NCBI GenBank assembly: GCA_012295275.1
Contig: CM022676.1
Location: forward strand, 6,388,219-6,452,218
From: Chrysomallon squamiferum
Taxonomy: Eukaryota; Mollusca; Gastropoda; Neomphalida; Peltospiridae
DNA: 64,000 bases
Reading direction: 5' to 3'
Positions 1-10,520 of this stretch are shown here, one piece after another. The translations under genes were made by a program, and so were the position numbers. The notes under the pieces are model-generated. The model did not search any database and was not told where the DNA came from. It was given only the letters and a program-made list of their open reading frames with translations. Numbering within the stretch: the stretch's first letter is position 1; the number at the start of each line of letters is the position of its first letter.

Positions 1-654
1 AACTGTTTACTTATATAATTCCTAGATAGCAGTTTTTAAATAGATCCAAAACAAATTATTAAAAAAGACTGAAAATTAATTTTCTTTTTCATCATTAAAA
101 CAAAAAACATTTAAAAACACAAAAAACAACAAAAAACAAAAAAAACGCACCGAAAATGCATGTTCATGAACATCCATTTTTTTTTCTTTTCAAAAACACA
201 CAAGATACACCTTCACATTAAACACATCCACGATGAAAATCTTTTTTTCCTTTTTTTCCCTTTTTTTAACATCCACTAGAACAAAATCACACACGGTTCA
301 CACGACCATAACCGAAACCAGCTCTATTTTCTTTTCGCACCGCAACTAAGAATCTCCAATTCTGAAGAGTTCTGTTAGGGGAAAGAGAACTATTCAGTCA
401 TTCACCGACTGCTTGTTACGGAGGAGTGACATCTGTAGCAGCTGCTTTCTGGAGAAAGCCTGTGTGTCTAGCTTTGTTTAGACTGTTTTAAATTCTGTGT
501 GTAGGCTTTAAAGACCACGGTCTTTTATTTTGCCAGGTTGTGCTGTGTGTGTTTAATGAAACTGGGTCATCTAGCGATTTTACTGTTTTTCTTATGTGGA
601 ATGTTTGGTGTGTGTAAATACATAAGTAAAATAAAGGAATTAATGTGAGAGTAA
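1..654. other. Non-coding stretch with a GC-richer patch
   Basis: No gene is seen. The first 290 bases are AT-rich with A- and T-runs. Bases 290-560 have more GC and CpG than the surroundings (for example ACGGTT, GACCG, CACCG), with no repeat unit that I can see. It could be the edge of a conserved element or plain unique sequence. Confidence 0.5.
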
Positions 655-925
655 ATAAATGATGAGTAAGTAAGTAAGTAAATCAAGTGAAAGAAATATG
701 TAGGAAGTGAAATAGAATAAAAAAAAAAAATGAAATAAAATGACGAGAAATAAAATGAAATGAAATGAAAAATGAAATAAAATGAAATAAAATAAATTAA
801 AATAAAATGAACTGATAAATGAAATAAAATGAAATAAAATAAAATAAAATAAATAAAATAACAAAATAAAATAAAATAAAATCTAATCTATCAATCAGTC
901 TGTAAGTAAATAAATAAATAAAATA
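655..925. repeat. Degenerate AAAAT/GAAAT low-complexity tract
   Basis: About 270 bases of imperfect TGAAATAAAA, AAAAT and AAGT units, beginning with a short GTAA run near 664-681 and ending with AAAT units near 905-922. The open frame on the minus strand here (F/L/Y/I-rich) is a translation of this tract and is not a gene. Confidence 0.9.
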
Positions 926-1345
926 ATGTTTTATTTTAGGTTATTTAAAATTTTATAAAAACAAAAAACTGTTTAATGAAAAAGTATATTAAAATGGCTA
1001 TAAACAAGAAATTATAACATAAATATAAACAAAATTAATTCATAAATATTATTAATAACAAACCTGCTTTGAATTTCCAATAACACATTTCTTTTTATAT
1101 TGTACATCCTTCAATTCTTTTTATGTTTTTAGTGTATTTCTTAAATTTTCATACATTTTCAAAAACCACAGAACGATAACATCCCATGTAGAAAAAACTG
1201 CTTTAAGATCACTGTCATTAAAGAACTAATCATACTTAGAAATAATTCTTAAATAGATACAACACACCACCCCAAAAAACTGCACCCTGTTCTAATAATA
1301 TCACTGTGACAACGAACAAAAGTATAAAAAAAATTATGAATTAGA
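926..1345. other. AT-rich non-coding stretch
   Basis: No gene, no clear repeat unit and no RNA gene. A weak match to the following array (ATAACATCCCATGTAGAAAA near 1178) suggests a further decayed monomer. Confidence 0.45.
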
Positions 1346-1618
1346 CCAGAAACACAAATATCTTCTGTAACAAACACTGCACAACATAACAAAACACTGA
1401 TCATGTGAACGATTATCAAGTTACTGTCCAATCCCATTATACAAATAAAAAAAAAAAAAAAAAAATCTGGATATCCCATATTGATAATCCTCTAAAAAGG
1501 TCATAAAGAAAATATCTAAAATCGATAATAGCCACACCTTGTACTCATATTACTTCTGCAAATAAGATAACACAACACAACACTGACAATATAAATGATG
1601 ATCAAGTTATTAAAAAAA

Positions 1619-1658
<40 letters not shown>

Positions 1659-2170
1659 AAAAAAATAATAATAATAATGTTTATCATATGCTGAGTATAC
1701 TTTTTAAAAATAACCAAGTGAAAAACAAAAATCCAATTATGAACAAATTTCTTACACAGACAAAAAACAGAATCTATGGTAAGAATACTTCCGCAAAAAG
1801 CAATTAACATTCAAAATCCAGCTAGAAGATAAAATATAAAACAAATTCCTTCTGTAATGTAAATATTTTATAAAACTTCAATTTCTTGAATGACATGACT
1901 AATTCACACCTGAATAACTCTGACCATAGAGATAATGATTAAGTTACTAACCCATCACAAAAAAAAAAAAAAAAAATTTAAAAAATATAAAATAAATAGA
2001 ATATAAAACAGATTTCTTGTGTAACTTTAATACGTCATAAAACTTTTTTCAGTGACACCAGTTCACAACTGAACAACAATGTTGTAATTCTATACTAATC
2101 AAAACAGACAGATAATGATTTAGTTTCTATACCATCCCATCATAAAATAAAACAGTAAAAAAAAAAAAAG
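1346..2170. repeat. Diverged ~180-bp tandem array with recurring poly(A)
   Basis: Related blocks recur. The anchor GATAATGATTAAGTTACT or a variant is found near 1412, 1598, 1928 and 2112. The anchor CTTCTGTAA or a variant is found near 1361, 1551, 1846 and 2010. Most anchor blocks are followed at a similar offset by an A-run: about 1447-1463, 1622-1656, 1960-1976 and about 2158-2169. Spacing is about 180 bp, or about twice that where one unit is badly decayed. The open frames here are poly(K) or poly(F) shadows of the A-runs. Confidence 0.6.
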
Positions 2171-2278
2171 AAAACCCACTCAAAACAATTAACTGAATGA
2201 AAGTGTTTGTTACAGAAAAGATCGAAGATCAATAACACCCCTCTTGAAAGATATCAATTTATTGTACCAGAGACACAA

Positions 2279-2299
2279 AACACACACACACACACACAA
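2279..2299. repeat. (CA)10 microsatellite
   Basis: About ten CA dinucleotides, in AT-rich non-coding sequence. Confidence 0.95.
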
Positions 2300-2367
2300 T
2301 TTAAATATGAATGTATATACAAAATTAAGTCATCATAATAAAAATGAATTAAACATTTTAAATAAAG

Positions 2368-2492
2368 AATAAAAAAAAAAAAAGATCTTTAATAATAATT
2401 AAAAAAATAATAATAAATAATAATAACAATAAATAAATAAATAGATACTGTATAAATGAATATCTGTAAATTGATTTAAACACTTGATTTAA

Positions 2493-2534
<42 letters not shown>

Positions 2535-2545
2535 GACAACAATAA
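2368..2545. repeat. AAT/AAAT-rich tract with (AAT)14
   Basis: A-run near 2370-2383, mixed AAT/AAAT units, then about fourteen AAT at 2493-2533 trailing into AAC-type units. Confidence 0.9.
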
Positions 2546-2974
2546 CAAATATGACAAAATATAAAAAATAAAAATATAATTATTCTGACCAATGCTTATT
2601 CTCAGTACATACAAAATCTCTACAAACAAACCAATGAAAATTAATATTACAACGAATACCAAGTCTACAACACTGTATACTGTATATCAGTCTTATGACA
2701 CACTTAACAGATAGAATTCCTAGAATGTTAAACTGGATGTATTAGGCTGTAAAGTATTTCTACAAGCTGTCAGGGGTGTGTGTCTGTATGTGTGCGTGTG
2801 CAGCTAAGTTACACAAGGTGTGTAGATGATGAGCATAGCCAATTCAGATGTTGAGTAACACTGAATGTAAAAGGATTTGGTTTTACACTCTATGTTCAGT
2901 CAAGCATAACTGTAGAGTTTCTGCTTCGCTGGTCACAACTGGAATGAACAAGGATATGCGTGTAAATGAAGTAT
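2546..2974. other. Non-coding unique stretch
   Basis: Moderately complex sequence with a short GT-rich patch near 2776-2800. No open frame, RNA gene or repeat unit is supported. Confidence 0.5.
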
Positions 2975-3060
2975 GGCCTGATAATGCTTATGCAATGCCA
3001 TGGTGAAGCTGTAAAGGCTTAAGAATATTAGGTTATAGGATCAAATCCCATGTCTGTAAG
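2975..3060 (+). repeat. Possible decayed tRNA-derived SINE head
   Basis: TGGTGAAGCTGT at 3001-3012 resembles a Pol III A box. GGATCAAATCC at 3038-3048 differs from the B box GGTTCGAATCC at two positions. The spacing of about 26 bases between the boxes is tRNA-like. No cloverleaf can be folded with confidence and no poly(A) tail is visible, so this is a relic at best. It lies just upstream of the 77-bp array. Confidence 0.2.
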
Positions 3061-3104
3061 GAATATATCACTAGTCGTTTAGAATGTAAATGGTTAATGC
3101 AAAA

Positions 3105-3580
3105 TTATTTTAATTTTTTTTTATTCCATAAATCAGTTTCTAAAAGGAAAGAACCAGTAAATCTTATAGTGGATGTTGACGTGACAACCTTCTGTCTCTT
3201 GGATTTCAATAAACCATTTCCTTTAAGTACTAGTAACCTAATGATTTCCAGAAACCAATTTCTGTAAGGAAAGAACCAGTAATCATATAGAGGGGACAGA
3301 AGTAACAACTTTCTACTGGATTTCCATAAACCATTTTCCTTTAAGGGAACTACTAGTAATCTTCCAGTGGTGGATTTGAAGTAACGGAATTCTAACAGAT
3401 TACTATAAACCAATTTCTATAAAGAAAGAACCAGTAACCTTCAAGTGGGATCTGAACCAACAATATTCTAATGGTTTGATGTAAACCAATTTCTGTAACA
3501 GAATTGCCAATAATCTTTCAAAAGGGTACTGAACTAACAACATCCTAATGGATTTCTGTACAGGTTAAGTAACTACACTC
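3105..3580. repeat. ~77-bp tandem array, six copies
   Basis: The anchor ACCAGTAA, or its variant ACTAGTAA, occurs at about 3152, 3226, 3275, 3353, 3430 and 3506. The spacing is 74-78 bp apart from one truncated 49-bp unit. Each unit also carries AAACCAATTTCTGTAAGG-like sequence and a GGATTT element. The 102-codon frame on the minus strand (3105-3413) repeats RNWFLEI-like blocks and is only a translation of this array. Confidence 0.85.
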
Positions 3581-4210
3581 TGATAGTTTTAATTTACAAA
3601 TTAACTCTCAAGAAGAAACTCTTCAAATGTCTGTTTGTTTAATGATGTGCTTTTTTTTTCCTACCAGGAATGTAACAATTTTTTTTTTAACGTTAAAAAA
3701 AAGGGGGCAAAGAATGATGAGCAAAATCCATTTTGTAAACCCATCTTTATTGAGGAATGCCTCAGCAAACCAGTTTGATGTTTTGTGGAGGTAGCAGGGG
3801 CAATGAAAGTCAACAACATTCTTATAGAGCTGTTTCATGCATCTATTCTTTTCACATAATCTTTTCAGACAATGAATATTTTTTTTTTTTTTTTTTTTTC
3901 TCTTCCTACAAAAATTCATTCCTGGGTCAAGATAACACTTTTCTGTGGGAGCTGTGATTTCTTTCCTCCACTACAAGAGAGCTAATTTCAGGAGAGGCAA
4001 CTCGGTAGATCTTGTAACTTGTAATCGAAGCCAGGCAATTTGCTAACTGTAACAAACAAGCCAAATAAAGATAATGATATGTGCATGTGCAGAATTCGCA
4101 GGGCGAGAGAGTGAAGGTGACTGAGGGTGAATATCTAAGAGCTTTTTGGTAAATAGAGATTATTCTACTGAAGTTGTGGGTTTATAGGATTTCTGAATAT
4201 ATGTTGCTTA
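3581..4210. other. Non-coding stretch with T-runs
   Basis: Unique sequence with T-rich tracts at 3650-3660, 3679-3689 and about 3880-3900. The open frames here owe their length to the homopolymers. Confidence 0.5.
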
Positions 4211-4214
4211 CTGC

Positions 4215-4263
4215 AAAAAAAAAAAAAAAAAAAAAGAAGAGAACAAGAAAAAAAAAAAAAAAA
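4215..4263. repeat. Double poly(A) tract
   Basis: Two A-runs separated by a purine stretch (GAAGAGAACAAG). This could be an old retroposon tail, but no body can be recognised upstream. Confidence 0.85.
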
Positions 4264-4449
4264 GAACATTATAATTATAAATGTTAATTATTGTTCTGAA
4301 ATGCTATAAATGACCCCTTTTAAGATTGTTCCTTATATTTACATATAGAGATTGACATATATAAATATGTACATTCACATATCTATGTTCAAAAGTCAGA
4401 TATATACACACATATATACATAAATTTTTTTTTAAAAATACAAATATTT

Positions 4450-4451
<2 letters not shown>

Positions 4452-4484
<33 letters not shown>

Positions 4485-4536
4485 CACACACACACACAGA
4501 CACACACACACAGACACAGACACACAACACACACAC
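4452..4536. repeat. Compound (CA)n/(GACACA)n microsatellite
   Basis: About nineteen CA followed by interrupted GACACACA and CAACACAC units. The minus-strand frame with V/C repeats is its shadow. Confidence 0.95.
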
Positions 4537-4739
4537 AGCAACCACCCAACACAGGACAATATAGTACAACCATATTCTTACACTCAACCACTGCTACTGA
4601 ATCAGAACATTTTAATGAACTCATCATTTCTTTTTGAACTAAACCAACAGCTAATCCTTACATGTTATTTTTTTATTTTTTAATATTTCTATTTCTTTTG
4701 ATCAGTTTTCTCAAATCTGGTATGTTAAAATAAAAATGC

Positions 4740-4910
4740 ACTGATCAAAATGGTCATCAAAGTGTAAATCAGGGCAACAACCTGCAAGAGTTTAATTGAT
4801 CTGTCCTATCAAAGTGAGGCATAGCAATTAAACTTCTTTGCCCAAGGCAATGCTTAGTTAATTCCTCAAGTCAAAGGACTTGAGAACTTTATTAACTTAA
4901 TTTCTGGCCT
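4740..4910. repeat. Possible relic of a dispersed repeat, with inverted repeats
   Basis: This patch contains a perfect 8-bp inverted repeat (CTCAAGTC at 4865-4872, GACTTGAG at 4877-4884, 4-nt loop). It also contains GCCCAAGGC at 4840-4848, which matches the palindromic TFAP2-type GCC-N3-GGC pattern. The string GGCATAGCAATT followed by CTTTGCCCAAGG resembles, from memory, a repeat abundant in octopus genomes that carries ACTTGCCCAAGGTGCCA. The match is weak and needs alignment. Confidence 0.25.
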
Positions 4911-5004
4911 TGTCTTCTTTGTCATTCTTTCTACTTTTTTTGTTTTTTTTTTTAAATTAAACTATTTTTTTTAAATTTTTATTGCAGCTATTGCTGATAG
5001 GACT

Positions 5005-5008
<4 letters not shown>

Positions 5009-5092
<84 letters not shown>
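5009..5092. repeat. (CT)~41 microsatellite
   Basis: An uninterrupted CT dinucleotide run of about 83 bases. It is perfect and long, so probably length-polymorphic. It can form purine/pyrimidine triplex structures. Confidence 0.98.
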
Positions 5093-5094
<2 letters not shown>

Positions 5095-5600
5095 TTTTAC
5101 ATTTAAAATAATTATACATCTTCTGATGAAACAGAAATGTAAAAAATAAAATTTATTAAATTTGGAGCAATTTAAAAAAAATTATTTAATATTTTTATTT
5201 TTATTAATTTGATGCAGCAATGGTAAAATTAATAATGTAGCTGCTACTCTGAAATAACCCTTTTTATAATTTAAATTTTTTTTTTTTATTATTATTATTA
5301 TTAATTAATTAATATATATGTATTTTTTAAAAATAAAGTTTGACAGCAAATCCAGAAATAAAAATAAGATGCACTAGAAAAATGATGAAAAAGGACAAAC
5401 AAACTGACTTGAACCAGTGGAATTCCTCTTTTTAACACTTATGAAGGGGAACACATCAAAGAACCAGTGCATCTAACAGCCTCAATTACCCAGGCAGACG
5501 TTCAAACAGGATGTAGTAATTGGCACCTTTCCCACTTCTAACAATAATTAATCAATTCTCAAATAGTTTATGCAAAGTTTTTGTCAGTTATCAGGCATCT
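5093..5600. other. AT-rich non-coding stretch
   Basis: T-run at about 5276-5287 followed by ATT units near 5288-5305. No gene is seen. The rest is unique AT-rich sequence with a slightly more complex patch at 5400-5520. Confidence 0.5.
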
Positions 5601-6125
5601 TGAATAATATTTAAGTATTGAATACTTGACAAAATTATCAGGGAAAAGAATTTGTGGAAAATGTTTTTTTAAAGTGTGCTTTCTGGAATAGTAAGGAAAT
5701 TTCCCCAACAAAATTAACTGGAAATAGAAACTGCTATCAGTATTTTTAAGTATATGTTATTGAAAATTATTTAGGCAGCAAATGTTAAATAAAATTAACA
5801 GGGAAAAGAATCTGTAAAATTTTCAACTCGACAAATTTAGAAAGAAATACTGAAGAAAATTAATAGGGCAAATATTTATAATAAATAATTAACTTGATGT
5901 TGTAGAATATTTAGACAGCAAATACTGATCAAAATTTTCATGGAAAAAAACCCAACAGCAACCAAGAAGAAGAAGAAGAAGAAAACCTTTTTCAAGCTGG
6001 AATTTTACTGTATTTTAGCAGAAATACTGACAAAAGTAACAGAAAAAAAATAAAAAGAAAGAAAAAAAATTACAATAAATATTATAAATGGACATTTTGG
6101 AATATTTTGGCAGAACATCTAAAAC
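5600..6125. repeat. Diverged ~80-bp tandem array
   Basis: The anchor CAGGGAAAAGAA or a variant lies near 5639, 5799, 5866, 5939 and 6039, with a weaker copy near 5722. Upstream of several anchors is GCAGCAAATACTGA or a variant. Units average about 80 bp and share perhaps 60-70% of positions by eye. An AAG triplet run lies at about 5967-5983. Confidence 0.6.
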
Positions 6126-6759
6126 AATTAAAAACAAAACAAAAATTACAATATTTTATACATGTTTAGATATTTTTTAAACAATTCCTTGCCAAATTTC
6201 ACTTTGAAAATAATCAAAAGTAATTTTTAAAATGTAAAACAGAAAAGAAATTATTTCCTCTTGCCAGAAATTTAAACTGTTTCAATTACACTTGGATAAC
6301 ATCTTTCTTTTACACAGATTAATGACAAAAATAATTTAAAAAAAAAAAAAATAAATAAAAACTATTTTTTTCTTGCCACTCTTTTATTTGTTTAAACCAT
6401 TTCTAATTTACACACCAGAAACAGACAGACAAACACACACACACACACACACACACAGATACATAGACATCTATACTCACACATACAGACAGATAGACAG
6501 ACACAGAGAAACACCAACTGAGAAAGACGTCACAGAAATTTAGTCTATATTCTTACTTGCAAAAATTAAAGGATTTTTTCTGATGCGGACGTGGCCAGTG
6601 TTAACCACAATTCTAAGTCTGACTTCTCTCTGACTGCGAGGAACCACATAACTGGTTTATTACAGACACCAGGATGCTAAGTTGTAATTGAAGAAACAGG
6701 AAATGGGGGGAAATGAGATGGAGAAATATCGGGTTTCTCTTACTGAGGAATCTTTCTCA
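6126..6759. other. Non-coding stretch with (CA)13
   Basis: CA run at about 6432-6457 followed by imperfect CAGA/GATA units to about 6510. The patch 6560-6740 is of ordinary complexity but contains no supported gene. Confidence 0.55.
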
Positions 6760-7010
6760 ATGTGGTGTTTTTCATTTGAAGATTTTAATTAGGGCAGGAC
6801 AAATATTTCAAGACCAACATCTGTTTACTGGTAACAACAAGCGATTTTTCTAAATATTGTGTTTTTAATTACGACAAAAAAAAATATTTCGAGATAAATA
6901 TCTATTTACTGATATCAAGAAAAAAAATTTAATAAGGTATTTTTCATTTCTAGATAAATATCTGTTTAATGAGATCTAGGAATTTTCATTAAAATCATGA
7001 TTTAATTAAT
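6760..7010. repeat. Short ~75-bp tandem array, three copies
   Basis: AAATATTTCAAGA, AAATATTTCGAGATAAATAT and CTAGATAAATATCTGTTTA, near 6801, 6882 and 6948, head three related units. Each unit continues with ATCTGTTTACTG-like and TTTTCATTT-like sequence. Confidence 0.5.
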
Positions 7011-7149
7011 AAATATTTTTTTAATTAAAGTTTAATATTAATATATATGTTACTCTAAAAAATAAATTTTTGTTAAGAAATTTCTTTAGAATTGGAAGAA
7101 AAAATTGTTATTAACCATTTTTACCATTAATATTGCAGTTAAAGATGAT

Positions 7150-7151
<2 letters not shown>

Positions 7152-7195
<44 letters not shown>
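7152..7195. repeat. (TA)n(CA)n compound microsatellite
   Basis: About thirteen TA followed by about eight CA dinucleotides. Confidence 0.97.
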
Positions 7196-7580
7196 TTTTT
7201 ATTCATGAATTGTAGAAAACAAAAAAATAAAGTCAGGAAAAAGTCATGGAACAAAGTCAGGAAAATAAAAGAAATAAAAAAATTAATGATAAATTCACCT
7301 AATTTTGATGTCAGATCCTTTATTATATATGAACGATCAAATTATTTGTCTGTTCATTAGTTCTACAGCTGAAATAAAGACTTCAGTGTACATCCCGTCC
7401 CCTATACTTAAGTACATTTCTGGCAATGAGTAATAAGGAAATGGGAAATTAGAGTATTAGGAACATGACCCTGACAATCTCTGGTCATAGATCTACAGCA
7501 GAACAAACATCTGCGAGATAAATGTTTGCCAAGATGTCTCTGCTAAACCAGTTATTAATAACAGTGTATCGATCTTTATT

Positions 7581-7910
7581 CAGAACTCAGTCTGAACAGA
7601 TCGTTCAGTACTCAGTCTTAATAGACTATTTGTAATGACTACTGAATAAAGCGTTAAAAGTTGCCAAATCTGCAGCCTTTCAGGAATATTTTTATAGTTT
7701 TGGTAGAAATGGCATGGTAAAAAAAAAAATAGGGAAAAATGCTAAACTGAAGATATTATGCTGTACTCAGTCTGAATGGACTTTCTGTAAAGACTGAATA
7801 AAACGTTATTCATCTGCCAAATCACCAGGTTTGTCTGCAAGTAGTATTTTTATAGTTTCTGCACGTGAGAAGACATGGAAAAAAAGTTTAAAATGCTGAA
7901 CTGCATTATA
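7581..7910. repeat. 145-bp tandem duplication plus partial copy
   Basis: GTACTCAGTCTTAATAGACT starts at 7618 and GTACTCAGTCTGAATGGACT at 7763, an offset of 145 bp. Both copies continue through GACT(ACT)GAATAAA, CGTTA, TGCCAAATC, ATTTTTATAGTTT and CATGG plus A-run, and both reach AAATGCTAAACTG or AAATGCTGAACTG. A partial earlier copy begins near 7581 (AACTCAGTCTGAACAG). Confidence 0.85.
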
Positions 7911-8247
7911 TTTAATGATGTTAAAATAGTTTATTTCCAGAAAAGACTGGTTTCAATCATAGTTAAAATAATAACTTTGAAGTTATCGAAATGTATATTT
8001 TTAACATGTTTGTTCATTAAAACACCAGTACAGTTTCAACAAGAAACAGGACAGTAAAACTTGTAGGTTTTCAAAATATGTTCAAAGTGAATGTACAGAT
8101 CACAAAAATTAAGTAAAATGGTGACTTTAGACCAAGACAATTCTAATAACTAATTAGCAATATATTTTGCAATATATTTTTGAATACACTTAATTTAGCA
8201 ACTGACCATCTCATCCTACATTTGAAATATCACAGAAAACAGCAATC

Positions 8248-8278
<31 letters not shown>

Positions 8279-9200
8279 GTTCAACCTTTTATGGATAAAG
8301 TATAGTATTTGAGCTTTTACACAAGTATCACTTCCTTTATTCACTGAAACCATCCTTAGTTTAAAAGCCTCCAGACTATAACAACAAATGGAGAAAAACA
8401 AACTGGAATAACTTCCCTATTTCTGCAAGTGACACAAACAGTATTACAGTAGCAAGAAACACCATTAAAGATTTGCGACAAGTTCATGCAGTAACCTAGG
8501 AAATTCGAAATAATGTTGGTGATGAAACTGGATTAGTGATTGCCATATCAGTGATGGTCTACCTGTAATTTTCCAGTTACTGCAAATTAAAACCAGGCAC
8601 CATACTTGTATTAGCAATCTTATCTTTGATGTTGGACAAAAAGTAATCTTTGTAATTTTGTTTTCAAACAGAAAATAACAGTAAAGTTTACGCTTTGATT
8701 CACTTTGATGCTTCAGAAATTATCTCTTTTTCATTATGAAAATATTCTGGAGAAAAAAAGAATCTTAAAAAGCTTTGAGATAATGTGAAAAGCACTTTCA
8801 TCATTTTTAGCTAATTCTTTACTCTTGACTCAGTTCATTTTGAAATCTGCTGGTAATATAGAGCCATTCTCTACAAATGTAAGTTTAATACCCAGTATGA
8901 TTTTATTATTAAATGTTTTTAAAAAAAAATGAAAAATGAGTGTTAAATAAATAAATTCTACATCATTTTTCATTTTCCATGAACATTTCGTTGAACCAGT
9001 TCCATACATTTAGTAACCTCTTTTTTCTTACAACTGATTAAATTCTGAAACAGATCTTTCATCTATCAAGATAACTTGGAAACACATTCTTTTTATTTTT
9101 CATACCTAAATCTTGGTTTTATGCCTATATATAAAAAAAAACATATCTTGTCTCATTATTTCAGATAATTTAATTCATCTGCAGGTTTATCTTAGTGCAT
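7911..9200. other. Non-coding stretch
   Basis: Contains a T27 run at 8248-8274. Otherwise it is unique AT-rich sequence. The open frame at 7875-8057 (K/I/F-rich) begins inside the 145-bp repeat and is not supported as a gene. Confidence 0.5.
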
Positions 9201-9880
9201 ACTGTAACCAAAAGTAGGCAGGTATAATTAAGTTTATTTTGTAACCAAATTGTAACTGCCAATTCAAGTTGGTATGTTTGTAACTGCAGACTTGATGTTT
9301 TGTTATTCTGTAACCAATTCAGCTTGGTACTTTCTGTAACCAACTGGTAACTACCAATTCAGCTGGTACTTTCTGTAACCAATTGGTAACTACCAATTCA
9401 CTTTTGTACTTTCTGTAACCAACTGGTAACTACCAATTCAGCATGGTGCTTTCTGTAACCAACTGGTAACTACCAATTCAGCAAGGTACTTTCTGTAACC
9501 AACTGGTAACTACCAATTCACCTTTGTACTTTCTGTAACCAACTGTTAACTACTTTGTACTTTCTGTAACCAACTGGTAACTACCAATTCAGCTTGGTAC
9601 ATTCTGTAACCAACTGGTAACTACAAATTCAGCTTGGTACTTTCTGTAACCAACTGGTAACTACCAATTCAGCTTGGTACATTCTGTAACCAACTGGTAA
9701 CTACCAATTCAGCTTGGTACTTTCTGTAACCAACTGGTAACTACCAATTCAGATTGTTACATTCTGTAATATATTATTAACTACCAATTCAGCTTGAAAC
9801 ACATTCTGTAACCTTTTATTCACTACCAGTTCAGCTTGAAAACATTTCTGTAACCTTTCGTTAACTGCCTGTACAGAACT
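9201..9880. repeat. 40-bp minisatellite, about fifteen copies
   Basis: The core CTGTAACCAACTGGTAAC followed by TACCAATTCAGC and TTGGTACTTT repeats with an exact 40-bp period. TTCTGTAACC falls at 9371, 9411, 9451, 9491 and 9531, then after one 31-bp deleted unit at 9562, 9602, 9642, 9682 and 9722. Both edges are decayed (9201-9330 and 9762-9880). Central units differ at only a few positions. The minus-strand frame at 9749-9949 (repeated FQAELVVN) is its translation. Confidence 0.97.
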
Positions 9881-10024
9881 GGCGCATTCTTCCACACGGG
9901 TAACAATTTGACCAGACACCCAAATCTTGACAGTCAGATGGTTTTTCACCTCTGCTCATAGCATGAAGTTAATGAGCAGTCACTAATTTAAAGCCAGCCA
10001 CTTGTAAGGGAAAACTCAGATCAT

Positions 10025-10520
10025 GGTCCAGTTGGAAACCTGATCAAGTTAAATTAGCCATGATCTGTCTTCCAGTTCAGAAAATCAGAGAAACCTCAGC
10101 TCATGATGCAGACAGACTTAATTGGATAAAAGCTGATGTCTGTCTTACAGGCATACTGATTATGCACCCATCATTCTGTTTAGAAGTAACATGGATCGAC
10201 TCTCAGTATTGGTTCTCACCTAGCACCAAATGGGAAGGTTTAAGCCATTCAGATTTTGTTTTCTTGCTAATTAATTTCTGAACTAACGTACAGACCCTTT
10301 TGAAGATATAGTTTTGGAAGGACAAATGTGGCTGAATGATATTTTACACAAGACAAGACATAGATCCAAATCTGATGCGGTTAAATTAGCCATGAACCAA
10401 CTTACAGTTCACCGATTTACAGAAGTCTAAACTGATGATGTGTTGTGACTTAATTGGTATAAAACTGAGTTGAAGCTGGACTTACTGACATGTTGGTTAT
10501 TTCTAATGCTAGAAGATGCA
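10025..10520. repeat. Two diverged copies of a ~335-bp unit
   Basis: GTTAAATTAGCCATGA occurs at 10048 and again near 10380. Both copies continue through a TTACAGTTCA or TTCCAGTTCA element, GACTTAATTGG, ATAAAA-CTGA, a CTTAC element and TAGAAG. The conserved segment is about 145 bp and the offset about 332 bp. The 73-codon plus-strand frame at 10060-10281 overlaps copy one only. The equivalent frame is not preserved in copy two, which argues against coding. Confidence 0.65.

Noticed and set aside
3001-3075. Functional tRNA gene
   Set aside because: A- and B-box-like strings are present but no acceptor stem or cloverleaf can be formed.
3105-3413. 102-codon minus-strand frame with internal repeats
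   Set aside because: The protein periodicity equals the 77-bp DNA array (not a multiple of three), and the frame is not kept across all units.
4304-4627. Cys/Val-rich minus-strand frame
   Set aside because: It is a translation of the CA microsatellite.
9201-9880. CRISPR-like regular direct repeats
   Set aside because: Units are contiguous 40-bp tandem copies with no unique spacers, and the window is eukaryotic.
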